DNA from: UBA4719 sp035654835
Lineage (GTDB): Bacteria; Actinomycetota; Actinomycetes; Actinomycetales; Dermatophilaceae
Reading direction: 5' to 3'
NCBI GenBank assembly: GCA_035654835.1
Contig: DASRVZ010000016.1
Coordinates: forward strand, 1 to 28,677
DNA length: 28,677 nt
Shown here: positions 1 through 7,515 of the stretch, piece after piece
How the letters are laid out: each line of letters opens with the position of its first letter
How positions within the stretch are numbered: the stretch's first letter is position 1
The notes under the pieces: model-generated
Told to the model about the DNA's origin: nothing
Seen by the model: only the letters and a program-made list of their open reading frames with translations
The model's database searches: none
Made by a program: the position numbers and the translations under genes

Positions 1-340
1 CGGCGCACAGCCGCGTGCTTGGGTGCGTAGTACAAGGAGTGTTCCTCTCCTGACGGGCGCCGGAGAGGTCAGCTGTCGGGTTCGGGCTGTCAGGTGCCCG
101 GCCGGCGTGCCGGCTTCACCCCAAGAGCCGGCTGTTGCCGGCTCACAATTGGGTCCCCCACCCTCCTCCATGCCCGGGGATCCCCGGTTCAGTGTCCGCC
201 GACGAGGTTTGGCGCTGCGGACACGCGTTGCGTGTGATGGCGATATGAAGTTGTGTCCCGCGTCACGAAGGTTCGACCGTATGTGACACTCCAGGGCGCC
301 ACAACCCCCAACCGTGCCTAAAACAGCCTCGCCGGGACGG
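1..340. other. Left-edge region without a recognisable gene
   Basis: I find no open frame here with recognisable protein features; the open stretches are Arg/Pro/Ser-rich, as expected from out-of-frame GC-rich DNA. Two hairpins are visible. One has arms CCTCTCC (44-50) and GGAGAGG (62-68). The other is a perfect 8-bp stem, GAGCCGGC (125-132) with GCCGGCTC (137-144) and a TGTT loop. The region lies downstream of the minus-strand kinase gene, so the hairpins may be part of its 3' trailer or of a gene lying to the left of the window. Confidence 0.5.
125..144. terminator. Stem-loop, possible terminator
   Basis: A perfect 8-bp GC-rich stem closes a TGTT tetraloop. No T-tract follows on either strand, so a terminator role is only possible. 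It could serve the minus-strand kinase transcript ending at 341 or a gene left of the window. Confidence 0.3.
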
Positions 341-1957
341 TCACCTGACCCAGGGCCACAGGTTCGGCGTGGCGAGCGGCGGCCAGGGCCACAGGTCCGG
401 CTGACCGTGTCGCAGCCAGGCCCACACGCCGAGCCCCGCTCCGAGGAGGAAGAACGCCCCGACGACGACCTCCTCGGCCGCCGTCCTGCCCGGTGCCACG
501 CCCCTGATCAAGCTGCGGGACCCGCGCCGCAGGGACGCCCCGCCGGGCCCCCACCAGGCCATCAGCAGGCCGATGAGGCAACCCACGACGATCGGCAGTG
601 ACCTGCCGGGCTGCGGGTCACCGCCGGACCAGGGCATGAGCGCCAGCGCGGCGGAGAAGGTCGAGGCGACAGCGATGGCCGCGGGGAGCAACAACGCGAT
701 GACCGTTGCGGCCGCGGCGATGACGACGTGCCAGGGACTGGCGATGATCGCCAGGGGGACGTCACGGCGGCGGCGTCCATGCTCATGGCGGCGCACCACG
801 AGCGAGGTGACCGAACGGTCAGCGAAGCGGGCCCACCACGACCACAGGATGATCAGCCCGGCGGCGACGAAAGGCCAGACCGCGGCCACTCCCAGCACTC
901 CCGCCATCAACGCCAGCAGGGTCCCGATGCGAGCCGGCCGCCCGATGCGGGGGTCTGGCTGACCCGGACCACCCGCCAGATCTTCCTGCCAGTCCTGCTC
1001 CTGCCAGTCCTGCTCGTCGTCCTGGTCCTGCTGGCGATCCCACAGCTCCTCGTCCAACGGCGGTGCGGGCTCGTCGGCGATGAGGGGGAACGAGGCGGGA
1101 AAGGAGAGCGTCACGGGCGCGCCCACGGCATACCGGTCAAGGGCATCGACGATCTCGTCAGCGTGAGGACGTACCCCGGCGATCGGCGAGAGGGCAGCTT
1201 GAAGCAGGGGGGCCAACAGGGGGTCCACACCCGACAGGTCGGCCTGGCCGCGGCGGACGCGGTCGAGAACCACGTCCATGGGCCCGCGCCCGAACGGCGG
1301 TGCACCCGATGCAGCGAACGCGAGCGTCGCGGCCCAGCCCCACCAGTCCGTCGCCTCGGTGACCGGCGCACCCTCGACGACCTCCGGCGAAAGATAGCCC
1401 GGCGTCCCCATCACCAGTCCAGTGATCGTCAACCGGATGTCGTCGGCGAAGTGCGCGATACCGAAGTCGATGACGACCGGATCCCCATCAAGGAGAAGGA
1501 CATTCGCGGGTTTGAGGTCTCTGTGGATGACGCCGGCACCATGGATCGCCTGCAAGGCCTGCGAGAGTCCGCGGCCCAGCCGGAGCAGCGACTCAGGCTT
1601 CAGCGCCCCGTTGCCGGCGACGACCCGGTCGAGTGATGGACCGGGCACGTATCGGGTAACGATGTAGGGCCGAGGTCCCTCGGTGTCGGCATCGAGAACG
1701 GCCGCGACACGAGCGTCCTGCACCCGGGCCAGCGTCTGGACCTCGCGAGTCAGACGGCTTCGTGCCTCGCTGTCGTGGGCGATGTGCTCGCGCAGGACCT
1801 TGATGGCCACCGCACGCCCGGACTGGTCGAGGGCGAGGTGCACGACGCCCATGCCGCCCTCACCGAGCTGCTCGATCAGCCGGTAGGGGCCGATCCACTG
1901 CGCGGGAACCGGCAGGAATCGGCCCGCTTCGCCGTCCCGCGTCAGCCCTGCCGTCAT
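341..1957 (-). CDS. Membrane-anchored serine/threonine protein kinase
   Basis: This is a Hanks-type (PknB-like) kinase of 538 aa. The domain spans about residues 25-275. It has the glycine loop GEGGMGVV (33-40), Lys53 in VAIK, catalytic HRDLKPAN (145-152), the metal-binding DFG (164-166) and an activation segment ending GTPGYLSPE. A charged Gln/Asp/Trp-rich linker (about 295-340) follows, containing a tandem duplication. The last 200 residues hold about four hydrophobic segments with Trp-rich stretches. There are no PASTA or other recognisable extracellular sensor domains. The kinase domain should be cytosolic and tethered through this C-terminal membrane region. The start is ATG with a TACCGT box 6 nt upstream, suggesting a leaderless mRNA. 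The substrate is unknown. Confidence 0.92.
   Translation of the reverse strand: MTAGLTRDGEAGRFLPVPAQWIGPYRLIEQLGEGGMGVVHLALDQSGRAVAIKVLREHIAHDSEARSRLTREVQTLARVQDARVAAVLDADTEGPRPYIVTRYVPGPSLDRVVAGNGALKPESLLRLGRGLSQALQAIHGAGVIHRDLKPANVLLLDGDPVVIDFGIAHFADDIRLTITGLVMGTPGYLSPEVVEGAPVTEATDWWGWAATLAFAASGAPPFGRGPMDVVLDRVRRGQADLSGVDPLLAPLLQAALSPIAGVRPHADEIVDALDRYAVGAPVTLSFPASFPLIADEPAPPLDEELWDRQQDQDDEQDWQEQDWQEDLAGGPGQPDPRIGRPARIGTLLALMAGVLGVAAVWPFVAAGLIILWSWWARFADRSVTSLVVRRHEHGRRRRDVPLAIIASPWHVVIAAAATVIALLLPAAIAVASTFSAALALMPWSGGDPQPGRSLPIVVGCLIGLLMAWWGPGGASLRRGSRSLIRGVAPGRTAAEEVVVGAFFLLGAGLGVWAWLRHGQPDLWPWPPLATPNLWPWVR
986..1015 (+). repeat. Tandem 15-bp repeat in the kinase linker
   Basis: Two perfect copies of CTGCCAGTCCTGCTC lie at 986-1000 and 1001-1015. 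On the coding strand they give a repeated Gln-Asp-Trp-Gln-Glu unit in the acidic linker between the kinase domain and the membrane segments. This is probably an in-frame slippage duplication. Confidence 0.85.
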
Positions 1958-1963
1958 ATCCCT

Positions 1964-1969
1964 ACGGTA
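1964..1969 (-). promoter_or_regulatory. -10 box of the kinase gene (leaderless type)
   Basis: The minus strand reads TACCGT, then 6 nt, then the ATG at 1957. This spacing would put the transcription start on or next to the start codon. No convincing -35 is seen. Confidence 0.5.
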
Positions 1970-1998
1970 TGCCGTGACGACGGGTTCTCGGCGCAGCC

Positions 1999-2024
1999 GG
2001 ACACCCCGGACGCCCTTGGTGTCC
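1999..2024. terminator. Stem-loop after the CBS gene
   Basis: GGACACC (1999-2005) pairs with GGTGTCC (2018-2024) across a 12-nt loop. It lies between the CBS gene stop (2060) and the kinase promoter, where a terminator for the CBS transcript would be expected. There is no T-run. Confidence 0.35.
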
Positions 2025-2059
2025 CCGCCCGCGAACCCGCCTGGGCTTGATGAGGTCGT

Positions 2060-2488
2060 CTACTGCTGGATGTAATGGACCAGGTGGTCCCGTTCGGTCT
2101 GGAGCTCGTCGATCCGCCACTTGACGATGTCTCCGATGCTGACGATCGCCTTCAGCTGGCCGTCGACAACGACGGGGACGTGACGGATGCGGAGCTCGGT
2201 CATCGTGCGGGCCAGGTCCTCGATGCCGTCCTCGGGGGTACAGGTCTGCACCTCGCTGGTCATGATCGCGGCGACCGTCTGGTCGAGCATGGGCGCGCCC
2301 ATGGTGCGAAGGTGGCGCGTCACGTCGCGCTCGCTGACGATGCCGGTCACCGTCGAGCCGTCATTGCTGACAACCAGCGCGCCGATCTTGTGTTCCTCCA
2401 GGATCTCCAGGAGCTGCTGAACGCTCGCGTCGGAGCGAATGGTCACCACAAGATCACCTTTACGGCGGATCACGTCTGAGATGCGCAT
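2060..2488 (-). CDS. Two-CBS-domain protein
   Basis: This 142-aa protein consists almost entirely of a tandem CBS (Bateman) module. The first CBS repeat, about residues 8-62, includes an IGALVVSNDGSTVTGIVSERD-type core. The second, about 72-128, includes IRHVPVVVDGQLKAIVSIGD. CBS pairs usually bind adenosine nucleotides or related ligands and signal energy state. With no attached effector domain, the target cannot be named. I chose the ATG at 2488 over one 57 nt upstream. The family normally begins with this MRISDVIRRKG segment, and a TACGGT box sits 6 nt before it. It is divergent from otsA, with a 114-nt gap holding both promoters. Confidence 0.88.
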   Translation of the reverse strand: MRISDVIRRKGDLVVTIRSDASVQQLLEILEEHKIGALVVSNDGSTVTGIVSERDVTRHLRTMGAPMLDQTVAAIMTSEVQTCTPEDGIEDLARTMTELRIRHVPVVVDGQLKAIVSIGDIVKWRIDELQTERDHLVHYIQQ

Positions 2489-2494
2489 ACCACG

Positions 2495-2500
2495 ACCGTA
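2495..2500 (-). promoter_or_regulatory. -10 box of the CBS gene (leaderless type)
   Basis: TACGGT on the minus strand is followed by 6 nt and the ATG at 2488. There is no Shine-Dalgarno sequence. This supports the shorter start and a leaderless mRNA. Confidence 0.5.
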
Positions 2501-2563
2501 GTCATCCTCCGCCGCTCTCGCCAGAGGATGACGGGTCAGGATCACGGCATCAACGGCTCTCGG

Positions 2564-2569
2564 TAGGCT
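2564..2569 (+). promoter_or_regulatory. -10 box of otsAB
   Basis: TAGGCT lies 33 nt before the otsA GTG, which leaves a short leader containing a weak CTGGAG ribosome-binding site at about 2587. The same hexamer occurs before several other genes in the window. Confidence 0.45.
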
Positions 2570-2602
2570 GGGGACTCACCCCGAGACTGGAGCTGATCGC
2601 GC

Positions 2603-4135
2603 GTGACCCTTGGTGGACCGACGTTCGATCTGGTGGTTGCCGCAAACCGCCTCCCTGTTGACCTTGTCATCGATGCCGACGGCAAGAGCACGTGGGAACG
2701 CAGTCCGGGTGGTCTGGTGTCAGCCATGGAGTCAGTCATGGAGGGCCGCGACGCGGCCTGGGTCGGGTGGGCCGGCGAGTCCGGCGAGGCCCCCGAACCG
2801 TTCCACCAGCACGACCTGTACCTGCAACCGGTGGGCATGTCGGCGGCCGAGATCCAGGAGTTCTACGAGGGCTTCAGCAACGACACGCTCTGGCCGATCT
2901 ACCACGACGTGATCGTCCCGGCGTCCTTCCACCGCAGCTGGTGGAACACCTACCGGACGGTCAACCACCGCTTCGCCCAGGCGATCGCGCAGGTGGCCGC
3001 GCAGGGCGCCACGGTGTGGGTTCACGACTACCAGCTCCAGCTGGTTCCCGCGATGCTGCGGGCGCTGCGACCCGATGTCCGCATCGGCTGGTTCAACCAC
3101 ATCCCGTTCCCGCCGGTCGAGCTGTTCGCCCAGCTGCCGTGGCGGCGGGCCCTGGTCGAGGGTCTGCTGGGCGCGGACTTCCTGGGGTTCCAGCGGACCG
3201 CCGATGCCGAGAACTTCCTGCGGGTCTGCCACCGTCTGCTGGGCATGTCGACCAAGGGCGACACGGTGACCTTCACGCCTCCTGGCGACGACCCGGCGCG
3301 GCGGACGGTGCGGGCCAGCGCGATACCGATCTCGGTGGACTTCCAGGGGCTCTCGGCCCTGGCGCGCACCCCGGCGGTCCTCGCCCGCGCGGCGGAGATC
3401 CGTGCGTCCCTGGGCGATCCGGAGATCCTCCTGCTGGGCGTCGACCGGCTCGACTACACCAAGGGGATCCGGCACCGGCTGAAGGCCTATGAGGAGCTGC
3501 TGCGGGACAAGGCCGTGTCCCCGCCCACGGTGACTCTCATGCAGGTGGCGACACCGAGCCGTGAGCGTGTGGACGCCTACCGCCTGCTGCGTGACGAGCT
3601 CGATCGCACGGTCGGACAGATCAACGGCGAGTACTCCGTCCTGGGCTCGACCGCCATCCACTATTTTCACCATTCGTATCCCAAGGACGAGATGGCCGCG
3701 CTGTTCGTGGCCGCGGACATCATGCTCGTCACGCCGCTTCGTGACGGGATGAACCTCATCGCCAAGGAGTACGTCGTCTGCCGCAACGACCTCGGTGGAG
3801 CCTTGGTGCTCTCCGAGTTCACCGGCGCCTGGCACGAGCTGCACCAGGCCTTCATCTGCAACCCGCACGACATCGAGGGCGTCAAACAGACGATCATGCG
3901 GGCGATCACCGCCCCCGAGGACGAACGGCGCCGCCGGATGAAGACGATGCGCAAGCGCGTCGCCGACAACGACGTGCAACAGTGGGCCTCGCGCTACCTC
4001 AAGGCGCTCGCCGCGGCGCCGCTGAAACCGCACCGGCCGACCCGCGCCAGCGAAGAGGAGCTGGCGGACATCGAGCGGGCCAACAGGGCCAACCTCAGGG
4101 CGTCTGACCGGGCCTCGGAGCGGATAGGCCAGTGA
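2603..4135 (+). CDS. otsA: Trehalose-6-phosphate synthase
   Basis: This 510-aa GT20 retaining glycosyltransferase makes trehalose 6-phosphate from a nucleotide-glucose donor and glucose 6-phosphate in the cytosol. Visible motifs include the N-terminal NRLPV followed by SPGGLVSAM (donor and phosphate loop), VWVHDYQLQLVP and FNHIPFPP. The catalytic-half motifs are GVDRLDYTKGI and RDGMNLIAKEYV. The length fits the bacterial/actinobacterial OtsA family, with a short polar C-terminal tail. It starts at GTG 2603, where the family N-terminus begins. Its stop overlaps the otsB start by 4 nt (GTGA), so the two are translationally coupled in an operon. Confidence 0.97.
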   Translation: MTLGGPTFDLVVAANRLPVDLVIDADGKSTWERSPGGLVSAMESVMEGRDAAWVGWAGESGEAPEPFHQHDLYLQPVGMSAAEIQEFYEGFSNDTLWPIYHDVIVPASFHRSWWNTYRTVNHRFAQAIAQVAAQGATVWVHDYQLQLVPAMLRALRPDVRIGWFNHIPFPPVELFAQLPWRRALVEGLLGADFLGFQRTADAENFLRVCHRLLGMSTKGDTVTFTPPGDDPARRTVRASAIPISVDFQGLSALARTPAVLARAAEIRASLGDPEILLLGVDRLDYTKGIRHRLKAYEELLRDKAVSPPTVTLMQVATPSRERVDAYRLLRDELDRTVGQINGEYSVLGSTAIHYFHHSYPKDEMAALFVAADIMLVTPLRDGMNLIAKEYVVCRNDLGGALVLSEFTGAWHELHQAFICNPHDIEGVKQTIMRAITAPEDERRRRMKTMRKRVADNDVQQWASRYLKALAAAPLKPHRPTRASEEELADIERANRANLRASDRASERIGQ

Positions 4136-4938
4136 CCGACGTGGGCGAGGACCTGCGTATCGCGCTTGCCGCCTTCGCGGCACGACCGCGGGTGCTGGTC
4201 GCCCTCGACTTCGACGGCACGCTCGCGCCGTTCGTCACCGACCCACTGAAGGCCAGGGCGCTGCCCGGCGGTCTCGAGGCCCTGCATGCTGCCGCCGCCC
4301 TGACCGGAGTGACCGCGGCACTGGCGTCGGGGCGCGACCTGGCAACCCTGGCGGCGCTCACCGGCATCGGTCCGGACGATGGCATCACGCTGATCGGCAG
4401 CCATGGCGCCCAGATCAGCCGCGGCAGTCAGGCCGGCCCCGAGCCAGCCGGTGGCGCGGCGGTCCTTGACGATGCGGCCGCGGCTCGCCTCGCGACAGTG
4501 CATGACGAGCTCGAGGCGATCAGAACCCGTTATCCGGCGGTCCGACTGGAGTTCAAACCGTCTGCCGTCGTCATCCATACCCGGGGTGTCGAGCCCTCGG
4601 TGGCCGCCGCCGCCACGAAGGCTGCACACGAGGTGGGCGAGCGGCATATGGGCGTGCACGTCATGCCCGGTAAGGAAGTCGTGGAGCTGACCGTGCTCGA
4701 GGCTGACAAAGGCAGTGCCTTGCTCAAGCTGGCGCGCGAGTCGAGCTCGGACGCGACTCTCTACGTCGGCGATGACGTGACCGACGAGCGGGCTTTCGCT
4801 GCACTCGACCCGTTGTCCGGTGACCTGACGATCAAGGTCGGTGACGGCAAAACCGTTGCCGCACAACGGATTCCCAACCCTGAGTCCGTTGTTGAGCTGA
4901 TGAACCTTTTCGTCGAGAGCCGACGACTGTCAGGCTGA
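4132..4938 (+). CDS. otsB: Trehalose-6-phosphate phosphatase
   Basis: This 268-aa HAD-superfamily phosphatase converts trehalose 6-phosphate to trehalose, the second step of the OtsAB route. HAD motif I is DFDGTLAPF near residue 26, with nucleophile Asp and acid/base Asp. Motif IV is YVGDDVTDERAF, which supplies the Mg2+-binding aspartates. A conserved GSHGAQ segment belongs to the cap/core junction. The GTG start overlaps the otsA stop by 4 nt. The gene converges on the LacI-type regulator with only 2 nt between the two stop codons, leaving no room for an intergenic terminator. Confidence 0.96.
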   Translation: MTDVGEDLRIALAAFAARPRVLVALDFDGTLAPFVTDPLKARALPGGLEALHAAAALTGVTAALASGRDLATLAALTGIGPDDGITLIGSHGAQISRGSQAGPEPAGGAAVLDDAAAARLATVHDELEAIRTRYPAVRLEFKPSAVVIHTRGVEPSVAAAATKAAHEVGERHMGVHVMPGKEVVELTVLEADKGSALLKLARESSSDATLYVGDDVTDERAFAALDPLSGDLTIKVGDGKTVAAQRIPNPESVVELMNLFVESRRLSG

Positions 4939-4940
4939 CC

Positions 4941-5960
4941 TCATCCTCGTGCGCGAGGAGCCGCGCCGGTTGAACCACGCACGACCAGCTCCGGCCGGAA
5001 GATGTACTCCGCGCGAGGGACCGGGTCGCCGGCGATCTGGTCGAGCAAGGCACGGACGGCGGCCTCACTCATGGCCTGGACGCTCTGGCGAACGGTGGTC
5101 AGCGGCGGGTCGGTGAAAGCGATCAGCGGCGAGTCGTCATAGCCGACGACGGACAGGTCTCGTGGCACCTCCAGATCGCGAAGACGTGCCGCGCGCACGA
5201 CCCCGAGCGCCATCAGGTCTGAGCCACACACGATCGCGGTGACGCCCTTGTCAATCAGCCGCTCCGCAGCAGCCGCTCCACCCTCAACGGTGAACATCGT
5301 GCGCTCGATCAGATCCTCGACGTCGGCGCGGCCAAGAAGCGTCACCATGGCGTTGCGGAAGCCGATGATCTTGCGGATGACCGGCACGTAGCGGTCCTGC
5401 CCCACTGCGAGCCCGATGTCCTTGTGCCCCAGTGCAACCAGGTGGCTGAGGGCAAGATCCATGGAGGCGACGTCATCGTTGGAGATGAACGGCGCGTCGA
5501 CGCCCTCGATGAACCCGTTGATCAGGACGATCGGGAGCCCCCGCTCGCGCAGGGCGACGTATCGCTGGGGGTCGCTGGTCGAGTCCGCGTGCAGACCGCT
5601 CACGTAGATGATCCCGGCCACGCCACGATCGAGGAGCATGGTCACGTAGTCGTCCTCATGAACTCCGCCCGGCGTCTGGGTGCACAGGACGGGCGTGAAG
5701 CCCTGGCGCGCAAGAGCGGTCTCGATGATCTGGGCGAAGGCGGGAAAGATCGGGTTGGTCAGCTCGGGCATGACCAGCCCGACAAGTCCGGCGCTCTTGC
5801 GGCGCAGAAGACTTGGCCGGTCGTAGCCGAGGACATCGAGCGACGCGAGGACCGCCTGCCGGGTCGCGGCGGCCACGCCCGGCTTGCCGTTGAGGACCCG
5901 ACTGACTGTGGCCTCGCTCACCTCGGCATGTTGGGCGATGTCCGACAGTCGCAGCTTCAT
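4941..5960 (-). CDS. LacI-family regulator of the adjacent sugar importer
   Basis: The 339-aa protein has a classic LacI helix-turn-helix at residues 1-50 (LSDIAQHAEVSEATVSRVLNG). A periplasmic-binding-protein-like effector domain runs from about 60 to 325 and ends with the family pattern SVVGYDDSPLIAFTDPPLTTV. It is divergent from the sugar-binding protein gene and is probably its local repressor, releasing DNA when an imported sugar binds. I chose ATG 5960 rather than 6074 because the HTH begins immediately there. A TAGGCT box lies 8 nt upstream. Operator-like repeats overlap the probable -35 region, so autoregulation is likely. The inducing sugar (maltose, trehalose or another alpha-glucoside) cannot be read from the sequence. 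Confidence 0.93.
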   Translation of the reverse strand: MKLRLSDIAQHAEVSEATVSRVLNGKPGVAAATRQAVLASLDVLGYDRPSLLRRKSAGLVGLVMPELTNPIFPAFAQIIETALARQGFTPVLCTQTPGGVHEDDYVTMLLDRGVAGIIYVSGLHADSTSDPQRYVALRERGLPIVLINGFIEGVDAPFISNDDVASMDLALSHLVALGHKDIGLAVGQDRYVPVIRKIIGFRNAMVTLLGRADVEDLIERTMFTVEGGAAAAERLIDKGVTAIVCGSDLMALGVVRAARLRDLEVPRDLSVVGYDDSPLIAFTDPPLTTVRQSVQAMSEAAVRALLDQIAGDPVPRAEYIFRPELVVRGSTGAAPRARG

Positions 5961-5968
5961 AGATCGGC

Positions 5969-5974
5969 AGCCTA
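5969..5974 (-). promoter_or_regulatory. -10 box of the LacI-family gene
   Basis: TAGGCT on the minus strand is 8 nt from the ATG. A TTGCAA (5994-5999) sits 19 nt upstream as a possible -35 and overlaps the first GCAAGATCTT repeat. Binding there would repress the regulator's own transcription. Confidence 0.5.
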
Positions 5975-5995
5975 GTGCTCCGGCCCACCCTTTTT

Positions 5996-6040
5996 GCAAG
6001 ATCTTTCCGCAAGATCTTCCAGAAGCATGCAATTTCTTGC
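5996..6040. promoter_or_regulatory. LacI-type operator cluster between regulator and importer
   Basis: GCAAGATCTT occurs twice, at 5996-6005 and 6009-6018. The palindrome AAGATCTT within each makes a 21-bp symmetric block (5998-6018) with centre TCCGC. A second site, GCAA-TTTC-TTGC, spans 6029-6040. GCAA/TTGC half sites fit my recollection of operators of actinobacterial MalR-like LacI regulators. The second site abuts a possible -10 (TAATGT, 6041-6046, preceded by TTGC) for the importer operon, so bound repressor should block transcription both ways. Confidence 0.6.
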
Positions 6041-6101
6041 TAATGTCCCACATTGTCCGGTGGCTTCCGGCCACGCTCGCTCATTACAAGGAGTCTCCAT
6101 C

Positions 6102-7403
6102 ATGCGCCGTATGACCGGCAGCATCGCCCTCGTTCCCGCCGTCGCCCTGGCTCTGGCCGCGTGCGGCGGAGGCAGTTCCACCAGCGACAAACCCGCAGCC
6201 ACCACAGCCACGACCGTCAGCCCAGCCGATGTCAAGGCCGACCTGACCTGGTGGGACACCTCGGACGCGACCAACGAGGCGCCGACCTACAAGAAGCTCA
6301 TCGCCACGTTCAACGAGACCTACCCGAACGTCAAGATCAGCTACCAGTCGGTCCCGTTCGGCGAGGCCCAGAACAAGTTCAAGACCGCCGCGGCGGCCAA
6401 GTCCGGCGCCCCCGACATCCTGCGTGCCGAGGTCGCCTGGGTGCCCGAGTTCGCCTCCCTCGGCTACCTGTACGCGCTTGACGACACCTCCTTGGTCAAG
6501 GACCAGGCGGACTTCCTCCCGACGCCGGTCGGCTCTACCAAGTTCGATGGCAAGACGTATGGCGTGCCGCAGGTCACGGACTCTCTGGCTCTGATGTACA
6601 ACAAGAAGCTGTTCGCAGCTGCCGGCGTCGAGGTCCCCAAGACGTGGGCCGAGATGAAAGCCGCCGCAGCCACGATCAAGACCAAGACCAAGAAGGACGG
6701 CGCTTTCCTCAACCCCGGCGGCTACTTCATGCTGCCCTTCGTCTATGGCGAGGGTGGGGACCTGCTGAACGCCGCTGATAAGAAGATCACGGTCAGCAGC
6801 CCCGAGGCGATCGCCGGTGCCGCCATTGCCGCCGATCTGGTCAAGTCCCCCGGCTTCGTCAAGCCCCCGGCCACTGACGCGTACGGCGCGATGATGAAAG
6901 GCTTCACGGCCGGCAACACCGCGATGATCATCAACGGCCCGTGGGAGGTCAACAACATCAAGGGCGCCCCTGCCTTCGGTGGTCTGGACAACCTGGGCAT
7001 CGCTGTCGTCCCCGCTGGCAGCAAGCGAGCCGGCGCGCCAGTCGGTGGCCATGACTACGTCATCTGGTCCGGCATGCCGACCGAGAAGGCCGCCGCCGCA
7101 ACGGCGTTCATCGCGTTCATGACGAGCGCCGAGACCCAGGCCACGGTCGCTGACGAGCTCGGTGTGCTCCCGACCCGTACGTCCGCGTACGCAAAGGTCA
7201 CCAACCCGATCATCGGCCAGTTCCAGCCTGTGATGGAGGCGGCTGTTGCCCGTAGCTGGATCCCCGAAGGTGGCCAGCTGTTCGGTCCCCTGGACGAGGC
7301 AGCGACCAAGATCATGGTGCTTGGACAGGACCCCAAGGCGGCTCTGGACGCTGTCGCGAACAAGTACAAGACCGAGGTCGTCAAGACCTACACCATCGGC
7401 TGA
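6102..7403 (+). CDS. Sugar ABC transporter substrate-binding lipoprotein
   Basis: This 433-aa family-1 solute-binding protein (MalE-like) captures an oligosaccharide outside the membrane. It begins with a lipoprotein signal: Arg residues, a hydrophobic run, then the LAAC lipobox with Cys21. A Ser/Thr/Ala-rich linker leads to the binding fold at about residue 45 (DLTWWDTSD). Typical family segments include YNKKLFAAAGVEVPKTWAEM and the MIINGPWEV core. ATG 6102 is chosen because the signal peptide starts there and AAGGAG (6088-6093) precedes it by 8 nt. It is the first gene of the importer cluster. The closest functional guess is maltose, maltodextrin or trehalose. Confidence 0.95.
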   Translation: MRRMTGSIALVPAVALALAACGGGSSTSDKPAATTATTVSPADVKADLTWWDTSDATNEAPTYKKLIATFNETYPNVKISYQSVPFGEAQNKFKTAAAAKSGAPDILRAEVAWVPEFASLGYLYALDDTSLVKDQADFLPTPVGSTKFDGKTYGVPQVTDSLALMYNKKLFAAAGVEVPKTWAEMKAAAATIKTKTKKDGAFLNPGGYFMLPFVYGEGGDLLNAADKKITVSSPEAIAGAAIAADLVKSPGFVKPPATDAYGAMMKGFTAGNTAMIINGPWEVNNIKGAPAFGGLDNLGIAVVPAGSKRAGAPVGGHDYVIWSGMPTEKAAAATAFIAFMTSAETQATVADELGVLPTRTSAYAKVTNPIIGQFQPVMEAAVARSWIPEGGQLFGPLDEAATKIMVLGQDPKAALDAVANKYKTEVVKTYTIG

Positions 7404-7444
7404 CACGGCTTCATCCGTACCAGCGGAGCAGGCATGATGGCGCT

Positions 7445-7473
7445 GCCGGGGTGGGAGCTCTTCCCGCCCCGGC
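7445..7473 (+). terminator. Strong stem-loop between binding-protein and permease genes
   Basis: A 12-bp stem (one G-U pair) joins 7445-7456 to 7462-7473 over a 5-nt loop, with no T-tract after it. It sits in the 112-nt gap between the binding-protein gene and the first permease gene. In similar operons such structures protect or partly terminate the upstream message, so binding protein outnumbers permease. That role is inferred here. Confidence 0.6.
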
Positions 7474-7515
7474 GGTGCTCTCATACGCTCCCGTCTTGAC
7501 CCGAGGAGCATCCAA

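Noticed and set aside
23..286. 87-codon open frame at the left edge
   Set aside because: Arg/Ser/Pro-rich composition, no conserved motif and no ribosome-binding site; consistent with chance in GC-rich DNA.
728..1636. 302-codon open frame antisense to the kinase gene
   Set aside because: It mirrors the kinase coding strand, has no recognisable domain, and the kinase frame has full catalytic motifs.
2732..4183. 483-codon minus-strand frame over otsA
   Set aside because: OtsA motifs on the plus strand are complete, and the antisense frame is Arg/Gly/Val-rich without domains.
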